From an uncultured Clostridia bacterium (lineage in GTDB: Bacteria; Bacillota; Clostridia; Christensenellales; UBA1242): a stretch of 12,363 nt of DNA. The notes under the pieces were generated by a model. It did not search any database. It was not told where the DNA came from and saw only the letters and a list, made by a program, of their open reading frames with translations. Position 1 is the first letter of the stretch; each line of letters starts with the position of its first letter. The stretch is taken from positions 1-12,363 of the forward strand of contig CALDMJ010000029.1 of NCBI GenBank assembly GCA_937914725.1. The letters run 5' to 3'. Of this stretch, positions 1 to 5,746 are shown piece after piece. Position numbers and translations under genes: made by a program.

Positions 1-243
1 GCGATATAAATCAAAATGGTTCAACTCGATGCCGTCCCCTTCATACGTGTTCAAAAGCACAAAAGTTGGGCTTGTAATGGTAGCTGTTATGCCCAACCCC
101 TTAGCAAATCCTTTGGAAAATGATGTTTTCCCCGCGCCCAAATCGCCAATTAGTTCAATTACCGTGCCTAGTGGCGTAGTTTTTGCAATCTTTTGCGCGA
201 TTGCTTCAGTCTCTTCGACACTATTAGATATAAATTTTTCCAT
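1..243 (-). CDS. tsaE: TsaE, tRNA threonylcarbamoyladenosine biosynthesis ATPase (partial, C-terminus off window)
   Basis: TsaE is the P-loop ATPase that works with TsaB and TsaD to make N6-threonylcarbamoyladenosine at position 37 of ANN-decoding tRNAs in the cytoplasm. Translating the minus strand from the ATG at 243-241 gives 81 residues open to the window edge. Seen: a Walker A motif GDLGAGKT (residues 33-40), then SPTFVLLNTYEG (58-69), the family's switch-like segment, and HFDLYR (76-81), also a hallmark. About 32 residues before the P-loop segment is normal for TsaE, so the start is well placed. Roughly half the protein lies outside the window. There is no Shine-Dalgarno sequence; a strong promoter lies so close that the message may begin at the ATG. 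The gene is divergent from the membrane protein at 329. Identification is secure; only the missing half is unseen. Confidence 0.95.
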   Translation of the reverse strand, partial: MEKFISNSVEETEAIAQKIAKTTPLGTVIELIGDLGAGKTSFSKGFAKGLGITATITSPTFVLLNTYEGDGIELNHFDLYR

Positions 244-249
244 ACGAAT

Positions 250-278
250 ATATTAACAAAATTTACGAATTTTGTCAA
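250..278 (-). promoter_or_regulatory. Promoter of tsaE, consensus -35/-10
   Basis: On the minus strand TTGACA (278-273) and TAATAT (255-250) are separated by exactly 17 bases, a near-perfect sigma-A promoter. Only six bases separate the -10 box from the tsaE ATG, so the predicted start of transcription falls at or next to base 243, the first base of the start codon. This suggests leaderless translation, in line with the lack of a ribosome binding site. Confidence 0.7.
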
Positions 279-290
279 TTGAATTATAAT
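262..290 (+). promoter_or_regulatory. Candidate promoter of the membrane protein gene
   Basis: TTTACG (262-267) and a consensus TATAAT (285-290) are 17 bases apart. The predicted transcript start near 297 would give a leader of about 30 bases before the ATG at 329. The element overlaps the oppositely directed tsaE promoter, whose -35 box (273-278) lies inside this spacer, so the two could not be occupied by polymerase at once. Confidence 0.6.
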
Positions 291-328
291 ACTGATTTAA
301 TTTGTCAATAACAATGTTGAGGTACAAT

Positions 329-1114
329 ATGTTCAAACTAGCATTTTACATTGACGAAATTTTTAAACTTGTATTAATTTTTTTTATATCCCTTGTTTTT
401 TATCGAGCAACCTTGCTGTCTTTTTCTATTTGTTTACTTTTGGCGGGCTTGACAACTATAGTTGTCGGGGTTCTTTTATTCTATATTAAACTAAAAAAAG
501 ATGCCAAGCTTTCGCTCAAAAACGAACAAATCCAAAAAATTGAAACAATCAAAATGCAACTTAGCAATGCGAGTCATCTTGAGTTGCGAAAATTTTTTGC
601 AAAGTTGTTATCGCTTGAACCAAATTCAAAAGGCGAATTACTTAAAAATGTCGACAATCAAAAAACTTTATATATACCTTACTTTGAAAAAGAAGTGTTT
701 GATTTAAACGATTTATTGTCAGTATATAGAGAAAACAAAAATCGCAAAATTGACGAGGTCATAATATTTTGTACAAAGTTTAGCGATGATTGCCTTGCCA
801 CTTCCAAAAATTATAAAAAAATTAGATACATCATAATGAATTTAAAAGACATTTATTTAAAACTGATTGAACCCACACAAATCTTTCCAGAAATAGCAAT
901 TGAAGCACCTACAAAAGAAAAAATCACGCTTGCAAGACTCAAAAAATACGCCTTTGAAAGAAAACGTGCTAAATCATACTTCTTTTGCGGCATTGTGTTG
1001 CTATTCTCTAGTTATTTTGTTCCACTACGTATTTACTATCTCATTTTCTCAGGACTAATGTTTATTTCTGCATTAATTTGCATTTTCATTCACAACCGAA
1101 AGAACGAAATCTAA
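329..1114 (+). CDS. Four-helix membrane protein of unknown function with a cytosolic middle domain
   Basis: I do not recognise a named family. From the ATG at 329 the protein has 261 residues. Two hydrophobic helices lie near the N-terminus (about 12-30 and 33-53) and two at the C-terminus (about 217-235 and 236-255). Between them is a Lys-rich soluble region of about 160 residues. In it, a helix (85-95), a strand-like stretch near 114-118 and a segment DEVIIFCTKFSDDCLATSKNY (from 142) followed by a short strand and helix have the order seen in the C-terminal half of Mrr-type restriction-endonuclease-like folds (strand, small-residue turn, helix, strand, helix). No D...E-x-K catalytic set is visible, so if the fold is right it is inactive; this is inference. 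GAGGT at 319-323, five bases upstream, supports ATG 329; a TTG at 302 and an ATG at 314 are in frame but lack such a site. It is a single-gene unit, convergent with rpmF. Confidence 0.8.
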   Translation: MFKLAFYIDEIFKLVLIFFISLVFYRATLLSFSICLLLAGLTTIVVGVLLFYIKLKKDAKLSLKNEQIQKIETIKMQLSNASHLELRKFFAKLLSLEPNSKGELLKNVDNQKTLYIPYFEKEVFDLNDLLSVYRENKNRKIDEVIIFCTKFSDDCLATSKNYKKIRYIIMNLKDIYLKLIEPTQIFPEIAIEAPTKEKITLARLKKYAFERKRAKSYFFCGIVLLFSSYFVPLRIYYLIFSGLMFISALICIFIHNRKNEI

Positions 1115-1140
1115 TAGTATTTACCCGCACTTTCTACTTA

Positions 1141-1174
1141 GCAAAAAAAAAGACGCACAGGTCTTGCGCATCTT
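1141..1174 (-). terminator. Rho-independent terminator of DUF177-rpmF
   Basis: On the minus strand bases 1174-1165 pair with 1159-1150 to form a 10-bp stem with two G-U pairs and a five-base loop, followed directly by a run of at least eight T (complement of the A run at 1143-1150). The stem begins inside the rpmF stop codon (1175-1173), an unusually tight arrangement. There is no T run in the plus direction, so it should not end transcription of the convergent gene. Confidence 0.85.
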
Positions 1175-1373
1175 ATTGTTCTTCAGTCTTATTTTTTTCA
1201 AGGTCAACAACTTGTTTGCCATCATAGTATCCACAAGCTTTGCAAACTTGGTGATTAGCCATCAATTCGTGACAATTAGGGCATTCAGTCAAAGTAGGAG
1301 TTGTGATTTTCCAACTTGATGCCACTCTTTTATTTCTTCTTTGTTTAGATACCTTCTGCTTAGGAACTGCCAT
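1173..1373 (-). CDS. rpmF: 50S ribosomal protein L32
   Basis: Bacterial L32 is a small zinc-ribbon protein of the large ribosomal subunit. The 66-residue product opens with MAVPKQKVSKQRRNKR, the family's basic N-terminus that threads into rRNA, then has a zinc ribbon with Cys31, Cys34, Cys44 and Cys47 (CPNC and CKAC) followed by GYYDGK. All four zinc ligands are present, so this is the zinc-dependent form and not a Cys-less paralogue. The C-terminal tail (about 54-66) is acidic and charged. An AGGAGG site lies about eight bases before the ATG. The gene begins 12 bases after the DUF177 gene, the widespread yceD-rpmF arrangement, and both should be transcribed from the promoter at 1904-1932. 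A terminator overlaps its stop codon. Confidence 0.98.
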   Translation of the reverse strand: MAVPKQKVSKQRRNKRVASSWKITTPTLTECPNCHELMANHQVCKACGYYDGKQVVDLEKNKTEEQ

Positions 1374-1385
1374 TCTTTTATCCTC

Positions 1386-1877
1386 CTATTTGATGTTCTT
1401 CAGCACTGCGAATGGAGAAGTGCTAGTATCTTCTCCACATTCGCAAACGCCAAAGTTCAGATTTGTATAGCAATGTGGGCATAACCCTTTGCAGTCTGCT
1501 TTGCAAAGCAACTGCGCTGGCAAGGAAGTAATCAAACTATCCTCAACCAATTTTGTTATATCGACCGTATCGCCCTTAAAGTAGTACGCGTCGTCTCCTA
1601 CATTTGAATTTGCGGGCAAAATATTATCTTCAAATTCAAACTCGTGCAACGTGTCCACTTTTTCGCCACATCGGTAACAATTGCCTTTTAAATGGATTAA
1701 ACCCCTTCCTCTACACTCGACATATTCACCGTTGTAGCAATACTCAACAACCACTTTGCAAACATTATCGCACTTGTCACACATTGCTTCCAAAATGTCA
1801 CAATTTACAACAATTTCGCCTTGTGTGGAAAGAATATTGCCACTTTGCGCTTTTGCCAAATTCAGATCTAATAACAT
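1386..1877 (-). CDS. yceD: DUF177 (YceD-like) cysteine-rich protein upstream of L32
   Basis: DUF177/YceD proteins are almost always encoded just before rpmF; a role in 23S rRNA accumulation has been reported for plant and bacterial members. Using the ATG at 1877 the protein has 163 residues. It ends with the family signature: LLCKADCKGLCPHC (123-136), then CECGED and SPFAVLKNI near the C-terminus. It carries 14 cysteines, including Cys33/36/40, Cys67/70 and the C-terminal group Cys125/129/133/136/145/147, so more than one metal site is possible. The reading frame is open upstream to 1922 with further start codons at 1922 and 1889. However, 1922 lies inside the promoter and 1889 within a few bases of the expected transcript start, while GGAGAG sits six bases before 1877. 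It is the first gene of the unit with rpmF. Confidence 0.9.
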   Translation of the reverse strand: MLLDLNLAKAQSGNILSTQGEIVVNCDILEAMCDKCDNVCKVVVEYCYNGEYVECRGRGLIHLKGNCYRCGEKVDTLHEFEFEDNILPANSNVGDDAYYFKGDTVDITKLVEDSLITSLPAQLLCKADCKGLCPHCYTNLNFGVCECGEDTSTSPFAVLKNIK

Positions 1878-1903
1878 AGTTCTCTCCATATTTTGACTTA
1901 TAA

Positions 1904-1932
1904 AGTATATACGATTTATCAAATATTGTCAA
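1904..1932 (-). promoter_or_regulatory. Promoter of yceD-rpmF, consensus -35/-10
   Basis: On the minus strand TTGACA (1932-1927) and TATACT (1909-1904) are separated by 17 bases. The expected transcript start near 1897 leaves a leader of about 20 bases to the ATG at 1877, which fixes the start of the DUF177 gene. It is back-to-back with the promoter at 1972-2000. Confidence 0.8.
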
Positions 1933-1971
1933 TCATTTTTTCAAAAAAAACTAGAAACTACCAAAAATATT

Positions 1972-2000
1972 TTGCATTTGGGCTTTAAATAATGTATAAT
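1972..2000 (+). promoter_or_regulatory. Promoter of the ADP-forming acyl-CoA synthetase gene
   Basis: TTGCAT (1972-1977) and a perfect TATAAT (1995-2000) are separated by 17 bases. Transcription would begin near 2007, giving a leader of about 23 bases that contains TTAGGAGTG in front of the ATG at 2030. The in-frame TTG at 2003 lies before the expected transcript start and can be excluded. No operator-like inverted repeat is obvious. Confidence 0.8.
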
Positions 2001-2029
2001 GTTTGTATTATTATCAATTAGGAGTGATT

Positions 2030-4102
2030 ATGGCAAAAAATTTGACTAAAATGCTTAACCCCAAAAGTATAGCGATTATTGGGGCTTCTCAAAAACCTGA
2101 TAGTGTTGGGTTTCGTCTCATCAACAATATAATAAACAGCGAATTCTGTGGCGATATTTACCTTGTCAACCCTAAGTACGATGAAATCCTTGGGAAAAAG
2201 TGCTACAAATCGGTTTGCGACTTACCTAAAACGCCTGACCTTTCAATTATTGCAATTCCCGCGGTTGCAGTCTATGAAAACATTGTTCAAAGTACAAAAG
2301 TTGGAATAAAGAATTTTTATATCATTTCCGCTGGCTTTGGCGAAATGGGCGCCGAAGGCAAAAAAATTGAACAAAGCCTTGCAATACTTGCGTCCGAAAA
2401 CAATTTGAACATTATCGGTCCTAATACTATAGGTTTTGTGAACAATGAAATCGGACTGAATGCCAACTTTTCACAATCCAAATGTCACAACGGCAATGCA
2501 GCATTGATTAGCCAATCGGGAGCCCTTGCAAGTGGTATTATGAACATTTTTGATGCCACACAAGTCGGTTTGAAATATTGCATTAGTCTCGGAAATCAAT
2601 GTGACGTCGATTTTGCTGACTTGATAGATTTTTTCGGCAGTCAAAAAAATATAGAAGTTATAATGCTTTATATGGAAACTGTGAAAAATCCTAGTAAAAT
2701 GATTGAAGTTTGCAAAAGGTTCAATAAAAAGATTATTTGTATAAAGTCAGGGACGAGCGCACGTGGCGCACAAGCAGCATCCTCTCATACTGGCGCCTTG
2801 GCAAGTTCCGATGTTATTACGGATGCATTCTTGCACCAGTGTGGCATAATTCGTGTTGATTCTATTGATGCACTTGTCGCAGTTGCTTCCCTTATGTCTA
2901 CCACAAAAGTAAACAAAAAAATTGATGCAGTTGCTGTTATCACAAATGCGGGCGGTCCGGCAATTATGACCGTTGATACACTAAGCAGACTTAATGTAAA
3001 TTTATATGACTTTACCGATAGCGAAAAATCGGCAATGCGTGAGTACTTACAAAGGCAAGCATCAGTTAAAAACCCAGTTGATATGGTGGCATCCGCAAGC
3101 GTTGATGACTATAAAAAAACACTAGAGCTTTGTTTAAACAACGAAAACATTGACGCAATCATTTGCATCCACCTCTTCATTATGGGAACCAAAAGCCAAG
3201 AAATCGCTCAAATTTTAGAAAATTTAAAATTGCAACATCCTAACAAGTGTATTGTAGGGATTTTTATCACAAACGAACAATCTTTTGACGACATCAAAAA
3301 AATGAATACACATTTTCCAGTCTACAGTTCAACCGATCTCGCTGTACTCGCAATCAGCAAAGCGAATTTATCAATAAATACGGAAAAATGTAAAATAAAA
3401 CAAATTAAAAACAAAAATATTGAAAAAATCGTATCCTCCGCTAAATCAGACAACCGTATGCTAACCACATTTGAATCACTAAATGTTTTGAAAGAACTAG
3501 ATTTGCCACTCGTAAAGTATGCACTTGCAAAAAACGCCACTGAAGCGGTTTCCCTTGCAAAAAACATAGGTTACCCAATGGCAATCAAGATTACATCAAA
3601 AACAATAACTCACAAAAGCGATGTCGGCGGTGTTAAAGTAGGTATTGCTAACGAAAAAGAACTGACCGCAGCGATAAATGAAATTTTAAACAACTTAAAG
3701 AAGAAAAACTTAGAAAAACAAATTGACGGCTTTATATTGCAAGAAATGAAATCAAGTAAGCGTGAGTTTGTTTATGGAATTATCAAGGATAGCAACTTTG
3801 GGCTTTGCTCAATGTTTGGGCTTGGCGGCATATTTGTTGAAGCAATGAAAGATGTTTCATTTAAAGTTCTTCCTACAAATGAGCAAGATATTGAAGAACA
3901 AATAAATGCTTTAAGAACATCGAAACTGCTCGGCAAAATTAGAAACTTACCTGCTGCAAATTTAGAGCAGTTAAAAGATGTAATGCAAAAGATTAATAAT
4001 TTTGCAACAAGTTTTGATATTTCCGAACTTGACTTAAACCCACTTTTGATTGACGACAACGATGGTAGCATTTCACTAATTGATGCTAGAATAAAAATGT
4101 AA
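2030..4102 (+). CDS. Acyl-CoA synthetase (ADP-forming), alpha and beta domains fused; acetate-CoA ligase type
   Basis: This family converts acyl-CoA, ADP and phosphate to a free acid, CoA and ATP, yielding energy during fermentation of sugars or amino acids; it may also run in reverse. The 690-residue protein carries an N-terminal CoA-binding Rossmann domain (GASQKPDSVG, 18-27; NPKYDEILGKKCY, 47-59), succinyl-CoA-synthetase-like domains (IGPNTIGFVN, 129-138; ISQSGALASG, 160-169), and the loop SSHTGALASS (251-260), where His253 matches the phosphorylated histidine of the alpha subunit. From about residue 470 follows an ATP-grasp beta domain: KITSKTITHKSDVGGVKVG (520-538), whose His528 matches the beta-subunit histidine of the phosphoryl relay, FGLGGIFVEAMKDV (596-609) and SELDLNPLLID (665-675). 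Both parts look intact. Alpha-then-beta fusion of about 700 residues is common in Clostridia. Substrate (acetate or a branched or aryl acid) cannot be told from sequence. The gene stands alone with its own promoter and terminator. Confidence 0.93.
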   Translation: MAKNLTKMLNPKSIAIIGASQKPDSVGFRLINNIINSEFCGDIYLVNPKYDEILGKKCYKSVCDLPKTPDLSIIAIPAVAVYENIVQSTKVGIKNFYIISAGFGEMGAEGKKIEQSLAILASENNLNIIGPNTIGFVNNEIGLNANFSQSKCHNGNAALISQSGALASGIMNIFDATQVGLKYCISLGNQCDVDFADLIDFFGSQKNIEVIMLYMETVKNPSKMIEVCKRFNKKIICIKSGTSARGAQAASSHTGALASSDVITDAFLHQCGIIRVDSIDALVAVASLMSTTKVNKKIDAVAVITNAGGPAIMTVDTLSRLNVNLYDFTDSEKSAMREYLQRQASVKNPVDMVASASVDDYKKTLELCLNNENIDAIICIHLFIMGTKSQEIAQILENLKLQHPNKCIVGIFITNEQSFDDIKKMNTHFPVYSSTDLAVLAISKANLSINTEKCKIKQIKNKNIEKIVSSAKSDNRMLTTFESLNVLKELDLPLVKYALAKNATEAVSLAKNIGYPMAIKITSKTITHKSDVGGVKVGIANEKELTAAINEILNNLKKKNLEKQIDGFILQEMKSSKREFVYGIIKDSNFGLCSMFGLGGIFVEAMKDVSFKVLPTNEQDIEEQINALRTSKLLGKIRNLPAANLEQLKDVMQKINNFATSFDISELDLNPLLIDDNDGSISLIDARIKM

Positions 4103-4115
4103 TTTATATCATACT

Positions 4116-4167
4116 ACACAAGATATGGGGTATTCCACAAATAGAATACCCCATATCTTGTGTTTTT
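4116..4167 (+). terminator. Terminator hairpin between convergent genes, 20-bp perfect stem
   Basis: Bases 4116-4135 are the exact reverse complement of 4144-4163, around an eight-base loop (4136-4143), followed by T at 4163-4167. It ends transcription of the acyl-CoA synthetase gene. Because the stem is symmetrical it may also slow transcripts from the minus-strand gene ending at 4183, though there is no strong T run in that direction. The stem contains the core AATACCCCATAT (4145-4156), closely matched by the hairpin at 8714-8755. Confidence 0.9.
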
Positions 4168-4182
4168 ACGTTCACAAATTAA

Positions 4183-4452
4183 TCAAGTTTCAATTTTAAA
4201 ATCGCCATTAATTCTTTCCAAAAACTTAATCAAATCAAAGTTTTCATCTTCCTTTTCTTCATAGAGATTGGAATTTTTTATAAGTTCTTCGGCAGACTTT
4301 TCATCAATCACGTAATATTTCTCAATAATACCATTGTCATTCTTTATTTTAAACAAATCGTATTCGAAAAACAAACTAAATGGCAAAAGTGCAAAAACTA
4401 TTCCACCCATTAGAATAGAGAGACATACTGTTTTCTTCAAAAAATTCGTCAT
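4183..4452 (-). CDS. Small single-pass membrane protein, unknown function
   Basis: I do not recognise this 89-residue product. Residues 1-8 are basic (MTNFLKKT), 9-29 form one hydrophobic segment rich in Leu, Ile and Phe that could be an uncleaved membrane anchor or a signal peptide, and 30-89 is a strongly acidic, Lys-containing soluble tail with a predicted helical region (52-84). There is one Cys (Cys10) at the start of the hydrophobic segment; no typical lipobox follows a signal stretch. The ATG at 4452 lies five bases after the stop codon of the upstream gene, and the ribosome site (an AGAGAAA-like stretch) is weak, so translational coupling to that gene is likely. It is the last gene of the radical SAM run and is followed by the hairpin at 4116-4163. 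The tight spacing argues it is a real gene. Confidence 0.65.
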   Translation of the reverse strand: MTNFLKKTVCLSILMGGIVFALLPFSLFFEYDLFKIKNDNGIIEKYYVIDEKSAEELIKNSNLYEEKEDENFDLIKFLERINGDFKIET

Positions 4453-4457
4453 TTTCT

Positions 4458-5015
4458 CTACTCACTTGGCGTTATTGAAGCATCTTGTTTGGGGGAAGCA
4501 TCTGTCTCCTTACCTTCTTCTTGAGTTTGAACTTTGTTGTCGTCACCACTATTTTTTAAAGGTTTGATTTTCAAAATTTCAAAAAGCTTTTCTATATTTT
4601 TTCTTTCAAAACTTTCGACACTATTTGCTAAATTTATGATTTCTTCCTCAGCACAGTTATGATTTACAACTGCTTTAACAAGGTCAATAATTCCCATCAT
4701 AGTACCAACAAGCATCATTTCAGCAATGTGCTGCGCACAAGACGACGACAACAAATTGAGTTTAACAGAAATCCATACTTGTGTTTTTTGAATAAAAGAA
4801 TTGTCCTTCAAATTATAATCCTTTGATTGCGAAAGCATAACGACTTCTTTTTCAAAAACATAGTACTGGCTGAGTTCGCGACTCAATTCAACTGTTATAT
4901 CATTTAGTTTCGTTGACGACAAAATATTTTCAATTGACTGAGTCGCGATTCTCACATTTTTATAGATTGCGATTAATAATTTTTGACTATCGTTATTAAA
5001 ATTTTCTTTTCCCAT
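4458..5015 (-). CDS. Predicted helical-bundle (ferritin-like) protein, unknown function
   Basis: The 185-residue product is almost wholly helical. Four helices are suggested at about 8-33, 38-65, 74-118 and 122-149, followed by a disordered acidic tail (155-185). The pattern, with a segment resembling IAEMMLVGTMMGIIDLVKAV (98-117), recalls small ferritin-like or spore-coat-like four-helix proteins found in Clostridia, where a Gly-x-x-Met-Gly-Ile-x-x-Leu stretch sits in the third helix. I see no repeated E-x-x-H pair that would make an obvious di-iron site, so a scaffold or binding role is as likely as metal storage; this is inference. GAGGT lies about seven bases before the ATG at 5015. It begins 53 bases after the DUF2344 gene and probably belongs to the same transcript, with the 89-residue gene five bases downstream. 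Confidence 0.75.
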   Translation of the reverse strand: MGKENFNNDSQKLLIAIYKNVRIATQSIENILSSTKLNDITVELSRELSQYYVFEKEVVMLSQSKDYNLKDNSFIQKTQVWISVKLNLLSSSCAQHIAEMMLVGTMMGIIDLVKAVVNHNCAEEEIINLANSVESFERKNIEKLFEILKIKPLKNSGDDNKVQTQEEGKETDASPKQDASITPSE

Positions 5016-5068
5016 AATAACTACCTCGAATTATTATGTGCAGTTTTCATAAAAATATTAGAATTTTA

Positions 5069-5746
5069 TTATAATAATTTATCCAATGATACAAGTTCGC
5101 TTTTCTCAAAATCGTTGCGCGCTAAACTTTGGTTTTCATTGTTTAGAACGACATCATTTGACAGTTTTTTGTAAAGTTCCAATTTCTTTATAGTCAAAAT
5201 TTCAACGTCAAAAGAATTTTTCAAGCATTTGACAAGGTTCATTATCTTTAGATTACTTTTTTGCCCGCAAGCAATGATGCAGTCAAATTTCCCATTGTCA
5301 AACTGTATATTTTCCACAAGTCCGCAAATATCTACAACACTTTGTTTCTTTTCGTCAAACACTTCACAGTTTAATTTGTTCAAATTTATTCCATTTCCCA
5401 AGCTTCCAATTTGAATTTCAAATCTTGCAACATCAATTAAATTGTAAAAATCAGGGCGCGCCTCAACTTCTTTTGTCCAAACAACCTGCAAGCCGCTAGG
5501 TGCATTCGCATTAAATCTACTCAAAAAATCAGCCCCGTCTTTAGTATATATTGTAAAGTACTCACATTCACTTTCAATCCCTAGCGAAGTTGGCGGACTA
5601 AAATACAATAGTTCGTGAGGATTAAAGCCCTGCGAGTACTCAACTTGAATGCCCGCCCTTTTTATCGTTTGAATTATGGCGTCGCGACAGTTCAAATATG
5701 AGCAAAAAGCAAAACTATCTACTTTCTTAAATTTTACGAGCAGCAT
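5069..5746 (-). CDS. DUF2344 / TIGR03936-type radical SAM-linked protein
   Basis: The 225-residue protein opens with the family pattern LLVKFKKVDSFAFCSYLN, then RAGIQVEYSQGFNPHELLYFSPPTSLGIES (about 31-60), which is the diagnostic part of DUF2344. These proteins are encoded next to, or fused to, TIGR03960-type radical SAM proteins; their biochemical role is not established. The ATG at 5746 lies inside the last codons of the radical SAM gene (overlap 5727-5746), with GGAGGG eight bases upstream, so the two are translationally coupled and probably form a complex. Length is normal for the family. The N-terminal half is well conserved, while the C-terminal part (about 110-225) is Asn/Lys rich and diverged. 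Confidence 0.9.
   Translation of the reverse strand: MLLVKFKKVDSFAFCSYLNCRDAIIQTIKRAGIQVEYSQGFNPHELLYFSPPTSLGIESECEYFTIYTKDGADFLSRFNANAPSGLQVVWTKEVEARPDFYNLIDVARFEIQIGSLGNGINLNKLNCEVFDEKKQSVVDICGLVENIQFDNGKFDCIIACGQKSNLKIMNLVKCLKNSFDVEILTIKKLELYKKLSNDVVLNNENQSLARNDFEKSELVSLDKLL

Noticed and set aside
1604..1879. A 91-codon plus-strand reading frame
   Set aside because: It lies wholly over the cysteine-rich DUF177 gene on the other strand and its own product is rich in chance Cys, His and Thr; no family features.
1878..1922. A longer N-terminus for the DUF177 protein
   Set aside because: The upstream start codons fall inside or next to the promoter (-10 at 1904-1909), and the ribosome site points to ATG 1877.
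3772..4071. A 99-codon minus-strand reading frame
   Set aside because: It is antisense to the conserved ATP-grasp domain of the acyl-CoA synthetase and shows no ribosome site or protein-like pattern.
4458..5015. A Spo0B-like phosphotransferase, because Spo0B is also helical and lies near the spoIVF genes in Bacillus
   Set aside because: No phosphorylatable His in the expected helix context is visible, and the gene is in the radical SAM run, not next to spoIVFB.
5016..5068. A terminator between the DUF2344 and helical-bundle genes
   Set aside because: The A+T-rich stretch forms only weak, short pairings and lacks a G+C stem, so the genes are treated as one transcript.
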